Source: Skeletonema tropicum
Lineage: Eukaryota; Bacillariophyta; Thalassiosirophyceae; Thalassiosirales; Thalassiosiraceae
Direction: 5' to 3'
DNA length: 64,000 bases
Assembly (NCBI GenBank): GCA_037178625.1
Contig: CM074129.1
Location: forward strand, 1,922,001 to 1,986,000
In this document: one piece after another, positions 10,593 through 20,459 of the stretch
Position numbering within the stretch: the first letter of the stretch is position 1
How the letters are laid out: every line of letters starts with the position of its first letter
Notes under the pieces: model-generated
What the model saw: the letters and a program-made list of their open reading frames with translations, nothing else
Told to the model about the DNA's origin: nothing
The model's database searches: none
Made by a program: the position numbers and the translations under genes

Positions 10593-12698
10593 TCAAGCCC
10601 ACCCAATTGCTTCGAGCGCCTTCTTTTGAGATCTTGTTCCAAGCCGATTCCAAAAGAGCATAACATTGATACCACCAGATATGATGGCAGCAAGAACGGA
10701 TGGAATCAACATGGCTGCCGAGCCACCGTCAAGAGTAAATGCAGTAAATACCATCCATACTAGCGAAATGAAATAACTCAGCACCACAACGATGCCAAGT
10801 CCTACCCGTTTCTCTCCCAGAAATACTCGCTGCCACTCATCGCCCAATGCAAGCTGAATTAAATACTGCTTCATCAACTTGGGAATCACAATCCTATCAT
10901 TCTCAGGAGAACACCATCGATAGTTCTGTGGATCTGTGGAAAAAGCTTTGGCAACGGCAAATATCTGAATCCATCTCAATGGTAACCACGTCGCTGGGAA
11001 TAATACAGGATCGAGGTCAAGAGCACGATTTTCTCCTCCTCCTCTCCGTCTCCGGGCACCATCCCTGCGACTCATCTTTAGAGAAGGCAAGTGCTTCCAC
11101 TCTTCCAAATCTTGAACCCATTTGATCGGGTGGTGCACAGCACGTAAAAGGATTTGTTTCGGTCTCTCGGCCTGATGATGATGTGCCGCTGCCTGCAGTC
11201 GCAATGGTCCACCCCAAACCGAGATGGCAACTGTAAAGGCATGTCCAGTCCCAACCACAGCTCCAATCCAAATGAGACCACACAACCATGCCATCCCCCT
11301 TCCTCTCTGATAACATGGCAAGCCAACATTCCAAACATTACCCAAAATACTCCCATCAAATCCATTATTATTACTATTCAATCCAACTCCAAAACCACCA
11401 CCACTACTTGTCCCCACCATTCCAATATCCATCCCACTCATCCCCAACACCAAAGGTCCAACCACATCCCCCGCCAAAATCATAAACATCCAACACCGTA
11501 CCGCCACACTCAATCCCAACAATATACCAATCTGACTACCCAATCGTGCCACCGCGCGTATTGCCGCCGGGAATTCATAATAACGCAAATAGGCACGTTC
11601 CATCCTTGTAAAGGTTTGACGGAAGATCCGCCCGCGGAAGTAATCGACAATTGCGTTGCGGGTGGAGTTGAGTGCGCGACGGGTTAGGAGGAGGGGTGGG
11701 AGGAGGAGGAGGGATTGTTGGAGGAGTGTGGAGGATGTTTGGATGGTGTTGATTGTGACTTTGGATAGGTTGTTGGGAGTAGTAGTGGTAGTGTTGATGT
11801 TTTTGTTTTTGTTGAGAGTTGCAGTTGTAGATTGGGTTGAAATCTGACTGTTGTTGCTTGCACCATAATAATCAAGACTGCTGCTGGTGCCACTACTACT
11901 ACTACTTGGTGATAGATCCAATGATATAGATAGAGCAGCACCTCGTCGTTGCTGTCTCATAATTCTATCCCAATCATTGTCGTTGCCAATCCGGCTACGG
12001 ATTCTACTTCGAATGCTATCACTTATTCTATCTGAGTTGCCTAGTGCTTGTGTATCAAATTCCACCAGGAGCCTTTGCCGCGGTGGGTGTTGTTGTTGCT
12101 GTAGTGGATTGGACGGTGGAATTGATTGATTCTGTAGCGATTGATTTGTCAAAGTATCAGCAATAATATCATCTTGCTGCGACGAACCTCCATTCAGCTG
12201 ATTAGTATTTGACACTGCACTGCTTGTGTTGATAATATTCATTTCATTGTTTGATGCAGCATGAGGTGATGGATGAGAATTGTGCGAACTTATGTCATTG
12301 CTGTCAATGTCATTGTACATTCTAGAAGGGTGGCTTTCCTTTGCTGCAGCTGGAATTACATCGGCACTCTGATTTGGATGTGTATAATAATATGGATGCA
12401 TATCATCCATTGTGCCATCACCACCGCGACAATCAAAAACGTTTTTCAAACAAAGACAATGTTGTTGTTTTATCCGCTGTCGCTTTCGATGACTGCACGT
12501 AAAATATTCATGTTGTGGATGATCGCATTGGCGCAACAGCCGATGAAGAGGCCTTGGATTTAAGGAGGCGGCAATGACGAGGGGACTACAACATGTGAGC
12601 AGCAGCGTCTTTGCAATTACGAATGACGATCTACCTCCCATACAGCACTTGCTGCTCTTGTTGCTATTTCGATGATTGTAATGGTGGCGCCGCTTCAT
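10593..12698 (-). CDS. Large multi-pass membrane protein, unknown function
   Basis: 701-residue ORF with ATG at 12698 and no introns needed. The N-terminus has a hydrophobic stretch (TLLLTCCSPLVIAAS) that could be a signal or organelle-targeting peptide. Residues ~100-330 are Ser/Asn/Thr/Gln-rich and probably disordered. The C-terminal half has several likely membrane segments, for example SQIGILLGLSVAVRCWMFMI, WLCGLIWIGAVVGTGHAF, VGLGIVVVLSYFISLVWMVF and MLIPSVLAAIISGGINVML. I recognise no family motif. It is convergent with the palmitoyltransferase gene (63 bp apart). Shards of its 5' end recur at 14874-15000 and 20003-20070. Confidence 0.65.
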   Translation of the reverse strand: MKRRHHYNHRNSNKSSKCCMGGRSSFVIAKTLLLTCCSPLVIAASLNPRPLHRLLRQCDHPQHEYFTCSHRKRQRIKQQHCLCLKNVFDCRGGDGTMDDMHPYYYTHPNQSADVIPAAAKESHPSRMYNDIDSNDISSHNSHPSPHAASNNEMNIINTSSAVSNTNQLNGGSSQQDDIIADTLTNQSLQNQSIPPSNPLQQQQHPPRQRLLVEFDTQALGNSDRISDSIRSRIRSRIGNDNDWDRIMRQQRRGAALSISLDLSPSSSSSGTSSSLDYYGASNNSQISTQSTTATLNKNKNINTTTTTPNNLSKVTINTIQTSSTLLQQSLLLLPPLLLTRRALNSTRNAIVDYFRGRIFRQTFTRMERAYLRYYEFPAAIRAVARLGSQIGILLGLSVAVRCWMFMILAGDVVGPLVLGMSGMDIGMVGTSSGGGFGVGLNSNNNGFDGSILGNVWNVGLPCYQRGRGMAWLCGLIWIGAVVGTGHAFTVAISVWGGPLRLQAAAHHHQAERPKQILLRAVHHPIKWVQDLEEWKHLPSLKMSRRDGARRRRGGGENRALDLDPVLFPATWLPLRWIQIFAVAKAFSTDPQNYRWCSPENDRIVIPKLMKQYLIQLALGDEWQRVFLGEKRVGLGIVVVLSYFISLVWMVFTAFTLDGGSAAMLIPSVLAAIISGGINVMLFWNRLGTRSQKKALEAIGWA

Positions 12699-12895
12699 TT
12701 TGACTAACGCTGCCGCTCCACCTTAGTACTCATTCGTTGGCATGGTTGATAGTATAGGGGGAAAGTTGTTGTTTTTGATTTTTGAACGAACGTGCGTGGA
12801 GCGTGCGTGAGTTTGCAAAGCGGCACCACGCACCGCTCACCACTCACCCACCTATCACCTATCTCGAGGTAAGTCCATAGAAGTACTTATCAACC

Positions 12896-13015
12896 CGCCG
12901 AGCAGACTATCCGGCCGTGATCCGGCCAATGCAAATGCTGCCCTGACTAGAGCAGGAAGTAGTAAATAGGCTTGGATGGGCAGCAGCTTCTCTTCACCTG
13001 TACTTCAAAGCGCAA
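12896..13015 (+). pseudogene. Shard of the methylthiotransferase 5' end (copy B)
   Basis: Inverted relative to the parent at 3600-3716 and similar over about 115 bp. It lies upstream of the intact MYND gene, as in the other duplicated units. Confidence 0.75.
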
Positions 13016-13509
13016 ATGGAGAATCGGCTCGTTCGTTCTCGAATCTTCGTCTTCATGTTCCGGTCAATGACGAACCTCTTTGTCTACGCTTGTTTACCAG
13101 GTTCCTACGAGAACAGTGCGATTATATCTACATTGTAGTTATTTTACTATATCGAATATAAAAATGAAAGAGCGATAGCTAACATCTTCATGGATGTGTT
13201 GGGTATCGTCTTCCTTTCTTGGAGAAAAAACTCTAATGGGCGAACTCGGCGGTACATACTGCTGTTTTATCTCTGGATAATGCCTATTTACAATATCGAA
13301 TCGAATAGTTTTCGAGGGAGCACTAACACAGACGCTGATGTGTGCTGTCAGGATGTATATGTTGGATGTCATAGTATTGTACCATACTTAGAGTGATCAT
13401 TCCAAAATATCCAAATGTCAATCATGTATGATTGCTGCTTTGCTTGACCTTCCATTTGCTAGAGTCAAGGTGCAGCTGTGTCATTGACACTCTCTGTAAA
13501 TGAAGAGCA

Positions 13510-14271
13510 ATGGTGTCGAAGAAGAAAGCCAGAGGCAAGGCTAGAAAGGCAGCAAGGAAGGCAAAGGCTGAGGCAAAGGCTGAGGAGGAATGTGTAACAG
13601 TCGAACCTTTCTCATGGCAGCAGTTCGAGACCAATTGCACGCATGGGTGGAATATGGATAAATATGCCACTGATCATGATTGCTACAAACTTATTGCAGA
13701 TGTTTTAGAAGCCTTCCCCCCTAGGAAAGTTAATGAAAATAACATTGTGGGCGGAGTCCGAGAGGCTACATTCAAGTATCCAGAAATCTTGAAAGATACC
13801 ACAAAATTAGAATGGATTGCATCAGCATTTGTTAGCATAGGAACTGAGCTATTTTTGACGGAAGAATATTACAATTGCACTTGCGCGCATTCTGTGTGTT
13901 ATTCTGATTGGAATCAGCAATATTTAGCGTGCACTCACAAGAAGTCTGTGCCTGCAATGTATTGGGCAAGGCACGAAGAATTGTTTTTTGCTGATAAACG
14001 CAGGATCATTGGATACTTGAAAAAACGAATTCCCTGCTCTTGCTTGGATTCGATGTACAACGCAATGAAGCATTTACCAAAGAACGGTCGCTGCTGCTCT
14101 AATTCTTGTAGTGTTCCCGATAGAAAGGTTGAACTCAGCAAGATGTGGAGCTGTGAGGATTGTCGAAGACGACACTACTGTTCAGAAGAGTGTCAAGCGG
14201 ATGATTGGCCGAGTCACAGAGAGCAGTGCAGAGTCTGGAGTGAGTGGGAGGATACTGAAGATACAGAATAA
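13510..14271 (+). CDS. MYND zinc-finger protein, copy B (intact)
   Basis: 253-residue protein with ATG at 13510 and TAA stop. The N-terminus is a Lys/Arg/Ala/Glu-rich helix. A conserved middle (HDCYKLIADVLEAF, KYPEILKDTTKLEWIASAF) is followed by a C-terminal MYND-type finger with the expected Cys/His pattern (CSNSC, CEDCRRRHYCSEEC, H, C). MYND fingers bind proline-rich peptides in partner proteins; no catalytic domain is present. It is the only one of three local paralogues without a frameshift, so it is the likely functional copy. The middle region is not recognised. Confidence 0.8.
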   Translation: MVSKKKARGKARKAARKAKAEAKAEEECVTVEPFSWQQFETNCTHGWNMDKYATDHDCYKLIADVLEAFPPRKVNENNIVGGVREATFKYPEILKDTTKLEWIASAFVSIGTELFLTEEYYNCTCAHSVCYSDWNQQYLACTHKKSVPAMYWARHEELFFADKRRIIGYLKKRIPCSCLDSMYNAMKHLPKNGRCCSNSCSVPDRKVELSKMWSCEDCRRRHYCSEECQADDWPSHREQCRVWSEWEDTEDTE

Positions 14272-14422
14272 CTATGATTACATCACAAAGTCTCATCTCC
14301 AGGGAAAAGATGTTGTTTCTTATCTTCATCTATCTGAGTCGTGCCTATAATCTGAATGGCTACTCGTATTTGAGGAGAGGTGTTTGAGAGTCTCATAAGA
14401 GCAGCAAATAGTAACGTAACTT

Positions 14423-14537
14423 ATATGTAACAGAAATTTTAAAGTACGTCTGGTGGGCCCTCAAGAGGCGACATTATCTTCGCTAAGTGATAACGAATAT
14501 GTGCTGCAGTAGCTTTTATTTCCCAGATCGCACCCCA
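14423..14537 (-). mobile_element. SINE, copy 2 (head-truncated and internally deleted)
   Basis: 115-bp insert similar to the tail half of the SINE at 16804-17121, sharing the AAAGTACGTC block and the CCCAGATCGCA block. It is flanked by an 18-bp target duplication with one mismatch, at 14405-14422 and 14538-14555 (CAAATAGTAACGYAACTT). The matching place in copy C (about 19916-19940) and in copy A lacks the insert. Confidence 0.75.
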
Positions 14538-14621
14538 CAAATAGTAACGCAACTTGCATATTATAAGTATTAAAGATAATAGAATGATAGCGTAGGTTAT
14601 GTCATGTCAAGTGAGCAGCAG

Positions 14622-14740
14622 TCTTTGCAGTCGCAGACGACACTACTGTTCAAAAGAGTGTCAAGCGGATGATTGGCAGTATCACAGAGAGGAGTGTAAA
14701 GTCTGGAGTGAGTGGGAGGACGCTTTATATCACCAAGTCT
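14622..14740 (+). pseudogene. MYND 3' fragment (fourth partial copy)
   Basis: About 120 bp encode the last part of the MYND finger (from the YCSEEC region to the acidic tail) without the rest of the gene. It follows directly on copy B and is a remnant of a further tandem duplication. Confidence 0.65.
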
Positions 14741-14873
14741 CATCTTCTTATGAATGACTACTCGTGTTTGAAGAGAGGTGTTTGAGAGTACTTATCTATT
14801 CCAAGACAAAAGCAGCAAACTTGCATAAAAGATAATACTTTGAATGATAAATACCGTAGTCATGTTACATGAG

Positions 14874-15000
14874 AAGCAGCGTCTTTGCAATTACGAATGA
14901 CGATCTACCTCCCATGCAGCATTTGCTGCTCTTCTTCCTATTTCGGTGATTGTATGGTGGCGCAGCTTCATTTTGACTAACGCAGCCGCGTTAGTAGTTG
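14874..15000 (-). pseudogene. Shard of the membrane-protein gene 5' end
   Basis: About 125 bp nearly matching 12599-12735, which covers the ATG and first ~35 codons of the 701-residue membrane protein gene, in the same orientation. No further part of the gene follows. Confidence 0.75.
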
Positions 15001-16803
15001 GAATGGTTGCTTGCAAGTTGTTGCGGAGATGCCTCTCTATGTATTCTTCTATCACGTCCATTTTTTGTCGATGGAGTTGGATAGGTATCTTGGGCGGTGG
15101 GTCTCTTTCTGAAGGTTTGCAAAGCGGCACCACTCACCACTTCGGCTGATCTTAAATGGCAGTCCCTTTCATAATGGGAGTATTTTGTACATGGTCCTTT
15201 CTCATAAAGTATCGCTGTGACATAGGCTAGGATGTTTCTCTTTATCAGAAGTCACTTCAAAGCCTCGGGAAGTGGATTTCTTATTCACAAGAAAGAGTGA
15301 ATTCAAAAGGCAACGGCAAACGGCACGCAAACGGACATTCTACTGCATACTTACTTAAAATTCGAACAGCCTTTATTTTGAGTAATAAATAGACCATGAC
15401 CATGCTACCGGTGGCCGCCTAACCACCATGCCCTCTCTCATCCGCAATGAATTTAACACCACTATCAGTGATAGCACCGCTGCATGCGAAGATGAAGAAC
15501 TGATTTGGGACGAAAGGGTTGTCCATTATTGAGAGGAAAGATGAGTCATCAGTAGTGGGTGTTAAAGTTTTGGCGTCTCAACTGATGCGTCGAATAAAAC
15601 CAACTGCACGTGACTCTTCGTACCAACCTGCAATAGACACTCTGATGTAATTCTGTGCCGCTGCACGCGAAGAATTTGGGCGGATCGGAAAAAGGTAACA
15701 GTTCATTTTTGAAACATGAACACACATTTCTCCACACAATTCAAGTTTATGATGAAGTACTCACGAATGACAACACATGCTTCAGCGTCTTCGTCATATA
15801 TCACCGATTACATCAAGAACATGACCCCTTCAGCTGCATTTGTGTCGATGATCCTTCGAAAAAAGTTATTGCTCCAGTTTGAAATGAATGTACGTCTGCC
15901 TCAGTCTGGTGACGTTTTGTAGAGAAAGGAAGAGACATCCCTTTCAAAAGGGTCGGCGATAATCTGCCGCAGTCTCAAGTGCAATGGTAGAAACCACTAG
16001 AGTGGGACACTTGTAATCGGACTAATCTGACATGACATATCAGCTGCTGCATTGGGTCGTACCATCAAGAGATGAAACAACACTGCTGGAAAACGGATGC
16101 AATTCCGCTCTGTTTTGGTCTTGCTTATCCACGTCGTAGTCTTCTCTGGGTACGACATCTGTCAAACGTCTCCGAAGGTTGCAGCCTGTTACGACGAAAT
16201 AGTCGAAGGATTCTCCCTGCACACTGCACATGTCAGAATTCATGCACGTCAGTGACTGCGCTGGTGTGATGTTATACACACACTTGCTTCGCCTATGCAC
16301 AAAATAGATGTAATCAATTGTTAGTACAACGATTATCATGAAAAATTGCTTCTCCTATCCCACTTAAATCTTAGGCTATCCATTGCCATTGCACTCTTTA
16401 GACGTAACAGATCTCCAGTAAGACCTCTTCTTCCCATTGCTTCCATCGGCGATGGCAATCTATCTCATCCGACAACGGAGAGAAACATTACGATGCAATC
16501 TTCTCTCTTCCAATAACTGTTGATAGGAATAACAGATAGAACATTGCAATCTTCACAATTCTATTTTATGCACAATGCTTACAGTATTGACACACTATGA
16601 AATACCGGCTCTCAATGCATTCAACCTGACAAACTAATGACACTTCAAATATGCGGTAAATGACACAGAGAGATTTTCCGCATTTGCCAACAGAGACATT
16701 CATAGCAGCGGAATATATGGCATAGAAATAATGACTGCATCATAAAAGCAATCATGATTTCAACAAGGATATAATTCGTCACGGTCGAGGCATCGTCATC
16801 CGA

Positions 16804-17121
16804 AAAAAAAAATTAACGGAAATCTTAAAGTACGTCATGGTTGGCCCTCCAGGGGCGAAATTATCTACAATTATCTAGAGCAATGTCACAAGTTACTACC
16901 CTTCGAGTGTAATTAAGCAAATAACCAACAGTTTTTCCATCACCCCGGAATTAGCAAAGAGGCAGTGATATGAAATTCCAAACCAAGTAATGGTCTTTTT
17001 TCCCAGATCGCACTCCGAGCTGCGACACCTCAAACAGCCAGGATTTGGCTAGTTATTCCCTTGCTCGAACCCAAGACCCCGAACCAGAAGAGAGGCGGTG
17101 ATACCACTACACCACACCACC
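16804..17121 (-). mobile_element. tRNA-derived SINE, copy 1
   Basis: 318-bp retroposon read on the minus strand. Its head resembles a tRNA, with an A-box-like TGGTGTAGTGGTATCA and a B-box-like GGGTTCGAGC, which would form an internal RNA polymerase III promoter. The tail ends in a run of T (10 A on the plus strand at 16803-16812). The flanking target duplication is 19 bp with one mismatch (16785-16803 and 17122-17140, TCGAGGCATSGTCATCCGA). Such long duplications and a T-rich tail fit LINE-mobilised SINEs such as plant p-SINE. Inserted in the middle of the TTAA element. Confidence 0.8.
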
Positions 17122-18146
17122 TCGAGGCATGGTCATCCGATAAAGAGTGTTTTAAGCAGTAATTATGCATTCAATCGGGAGCAACATGATTGTGATTGAC
17201 GTGATATTGTTACTGTCTTCATTGTTGTCCGTTTGAGTACATTTGCAAGAGAGGTATGAATTTAAATGAGATGACAAACGATACATCGAGGATTAACCTC
17301 GCCGAAGTTGATGTGCGTTCAATACAGAAGAGACGATACATTACGATATTATTGACGTGCAACAAGAACGTGACCAGCTCACCTATACTGCTTCGAATTC
17401 CGCACGTTGCCGAGGCTGATTGTCGGATGCTTAATAACACCGACCCTTTTGAACGGATTGTCTTCATCCCTCTCTGTACGTCACTGGGCTGAGGCTGATG
17501 TCCTTTCATTTCAAACTGGAGCAACGACTTTTTGCCGAAGGATCAGAAACAATCAAATGCAGCTGCGACGTCGTATTATTGGTGTAATAGATGATGGTGA
17601 TATATGACGTAGACGTGATAAGTATTTACCGATTGAAAATTCGTGAGTAAATCATTGACGTATGTTGTGTGGTGATTGTTCGATGTGTATTAATTTTGCA
17701 ATAATGAATTCTTACCTTTTCCGCCCCAAATTCTTCGCGTGCAGCAGAAAAATACATCGAAAACGTCAAGAGTTTCCATTGCAGGTCGGTGCGAGGAATC
17801 CCGTGCATTTGGTTTTATTCGACGCATCAGTTGAGACGCCAAAACTTTAACACCCACTACTGATGACTCATCTTTCCTCTCAATAATGGACAAACCTTTC
17901 GTCTCAAGTCAGTTTTTCTCCACCTTCGCAAGCAACGGTGCTATCACTGATAGTGGTGTTAAATTCATTGCAGATGAGAGAGGGCATGGTGGTTAGGCGG
18001 CCGCTGGCAGCGCTTACAATACTTACTTAGCATGTCTTGTCATGGTGGAGGCTGTTTGAATTTTGTTGTGGCTGGAGGCTGGAGTGGTTGGCCGCCGTTG
18101 CCTTTCGAATTCACTCTTTCTTGCGAGTAAGAAATCCACCTCCCGA

Positions 18147-18306
18147 GATTTTGAGGTGAGAATGAAACATCCTAGCCTATGTCACAGCGATTCCTCATGA
18201 GAAAAGACCATGTACAAAATACTCCCGATTTTGAGGTGAGAATGAAACATCCTAGCCTATGTCACAGCGATTCCTCATGAGAAAAGACCATGTACAAAAT
18301 ACTCCC
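18147..18306. repeat. Exact 80-bp tandem duplication
   Basis: Two identical 80-bp units (18147-18226 and 18227-18306) lie inside the right arm of the TTAA element; the left arm has only one equivalent. Identity shows that the duplication is recent, or that it is an assembly artefact. Confidence 0.9.
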
Positions 18307-18454
18307 ATTATGAAAGGGACTGCCATTTAAAGTATTCCACCCACCCACCCACGAATAGCAAAAAATCAAACCTTCAAACCAGCAAGCCAACAGCGTTCGC
18401 TACATAGAGATCCTTTCATGTGCCCTGGTTGCTACAACCGCACATCTCACTCCA

Positions 18455-18570
18455 TGCAAACTATCCGGCCAATGCAAATGCTGCACTGACTAGCAGGAAG
18501 CAGTAGGCGCGGTGGGCAGAAGCTTCATCTTCTCTTCACTGGTACTTCAAAGCGCAAATGGAGAATTGGC
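18455..18570 (+). pseudogene. Shard of the methylthiotransferase 5' end (copy C)
   Basis: About 115 bp similar to 3600-3716, inverted relative to the parent, and positioned upstream of MYND copy C. Confidence 0.75.
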
Positions 18571-19028
18571 TAGTTTCTCAAATCTTCGTCTTCGTGTTCC
18601 GATCAATAACCTCTGTGTCAACGCTTGTTTACCAGGTTCCTACGAGAACAGTGCGACTATATATCTACATTGCAGTTATTTCACTATATGAAAATGAAAT
18701 GAGTGATAGCTAACATCTTCATGGATGTGTTGGATATCGTCTTCCTTTCTTGGAGAAAGAACTGGACGTACTCGGCGGTACATACTGCTGTTTCTCCGGA
18801 TAATGCCTACTTACAATATCGAATCGAATAGTTTTCGAGGGAGCACTCACACAGACGCTGATGTGTGCTGTCAGGATATATGTTGGATGTCATAGTATTG
18901 TACCATACTTAGAGTGATCATTCCAAAATATCCAAATGACAATCATGCATGATTGACTGCTTTGGCCTTGATTGAGCTGTGAGCAAAATGCAGCTCGTGT
19001 CATTGATATTCTCTGTAAAGGAAGAGCA

Positions 19029-19782
19029 ATGGTATCAAGGAAGAAGGCCAGAGGCAAAGCTAGAAGGGCGGCAAAGAAGGCAAAGGCTGAGGAGGAGTAC
19101 GCTGCAGTCGCACCTTTCTCATTGGGGCTGTTCAAGGACAAATGCATGCATGGGTGGAATTATGACGAATATGCCGCTACTCATGATTGCTACAAACTTA
19201 TTGCAGATGTTTTAGGGGCTATCCCTCGGGAAGATGATAAAGCTCACATTGTGGGCGCAGCCCGAGCGGTTACATTCAAGTATCCAGAAATCGTGACAGA
19301 CTCTGCAAAATTGGAATGGATTGCATCAGCATTTATTAGCATAGGAGTGGAGGCATATCGCTTTGAAGATGATGGAGGCTGGAAACGCCTCTGTGTGTGT
19401 TCTATGACGTACTCAGAGTGGATCCATCAATATTTAGCGTTGACACTGGACAAGTCTGTGCCTGCAATGTATTGGGCAAGACACAAAGAATTGTTTTATG
19501 CTGATAAACGCAGGATCATTGGATACTTGGAAAAAACGAATTCCCTGCTCTTGCTTGGATTCGATGTACAACGCAATGAAGCATTTACCAAAGAACGGTC
19601 GCTGTTGCTCTGATTCTTGTAGTGTTCCCGATAGAAAGGTTGAACTCAGCAAGATGTGGAGCTGTGAGGATTGTCGCAGACGACGCTACTGTTCAGAAGA
19701 GTGTCAAGCGGATGATTGGCAGTATCACAGAGAGGAGTGCAAAGTCTGGAGTGAGTTGGAGGATACTGAAGATAAAGAATAA
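19029..19782 (+). pseudogene. MYND zinc-finger protein, copy C, frameshifted
   Basis: Starts at ATG 19029 (MVSRKKARG) and matches copy B closely. One extra base in the A-rich stretch near 19528-19536 shifts the frame just before the MYND finger. The first frame ends at 19613, while the finger (SCEDCRRRRYCSEECQADDW) continues in the next frame to 19782. Either a pseudogene or a homopolymer sequencing error; the rest is well conserved. Confidence 0.7.
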
Positions 19783-20002
19783 CTATGATTACATCACAAA
19801 GTCTCATCTCCAGGGAAAAGATGTTGTTTCTTATCTTCATCTATCTGAGTCGTGCCTATGGTCTGAATGGCTATCCGTGTTTGGAGAAAGGTTTTTGAGA
19901 GTACTCATAAGAGCAGCAAATAGTAGCGCAACAACTTGCATATAGTATGAAAGATAATAGAATGATAGCGTAGGAGGTTATGTAATGTCAAGTGAGCAGC
20001 AA

Positions 20003-20070
20003 TGTCATTGCCACTACGAATGACGATCTATCTCCCATGCAACATTTGCTGGCAATCTATCTCCCATGTA
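20003..20070 (-). pseudogene. Second shard of the membrane-protein gene 5' end
   Basis: About 65 bp similar to the start of the block at 12599-12735, immediately after MYND copy C, mirroring the arrangement at 14874-15000. Confidence 0.55.
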
Positions 20071-20459
20071 GAACCGTCTGCAATAATATGCTGTGACCGT
20101 CAGTTAGTTCTCTCTGAAATGTTAGCTGCCAGCCCGGTGGTTGATAGTGTGTACTTAGTGTGGACAGCAATTTTTTGCGGGAGCGAACGTCGTACAGCAC
20201 TAAGCGAATTTTACTGGAATAAAAAACATACGATTCCTACATACTTTCATCTCGATCGTGGAATCTCATCTCTCGATGGAAATCTTTTGCCTCAGACTTA
20301 CGTCATTTTTCAACTTCCAACCACCGACCGCAAATAGCAAACCGCAACCGCAACCCTGCACTGCATACTACTGCATATTATTTCTTTGACGCTATCGCCA
20401 CTAACAACCATACACCCCTTGCTTCACTGAAAGTTAATCAACATTATTTATACTTGAAC
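20071..20459. other. Upstream region of the inositol synthase gene
   Basis: No gene is seen. This interval must contain the promoter and 5' UTR of the following gene; I cannot identify specific elements. Confidence 0.4.

Larger units (their letters stand above)
12896..14620 (+). repeat. Duplicated unit, copy B (contains the intact MYND gene)
   Basis: Same order as copies A and C: methylthiotransferase shard, a ~500-bp non-coding block, MYND gene, then a 3' flank ending near 14620. A SINE is inserted in the 3' flank (14423-14537) at a site that is empty in the other copies. Confidence 0.8.
15156..18326. mobile_element. TTAA-flanked long-inverted-repeat element, non-autonomous
   Basis: Inverted arms of about 830 bp (15156-~15985) and ~910 bp (~17410-18326) pair over most of their length. 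The outer ends read ATGGCAGTCCC and GGGACTGCCAT. Each is bordered by TTAA (15152-15155 and 18327-18330), the target duplication used by piggyBac-type transposons. The right arm contains an exact 80-bp tandem duplication that the left arm lacks. The centre holds a SINE. No transposase frame is present, so mobility would need a helper in trans. The piggyBac link rests only on TTAA. Confidence 0.7.
18455..19990 (+). repeat. Duplicated unit, copy C
   Basis: Third copy of the MYND-containing unit, same orientation as copy B. Its 3' flank near 19916 retains the uninterrupted sequence into which a SINE inserted in copy B. Confidence 0.8.

Noticed and set aside
7151..14350. Short ORFs opposite and beside the MYND copies
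   Set aside because: They are antisense or shifted-frame shadows that recur only because the unit is duplicated.
17040..17121. Possible tRNA gene on the minus strand
   Set aside because: A-box and B-box-like motifs are present but the acceptor and anticodon stems do not pair, and the segment is the head of a retroposed unit with a 19-bp target duplication, so it is a SINE head.
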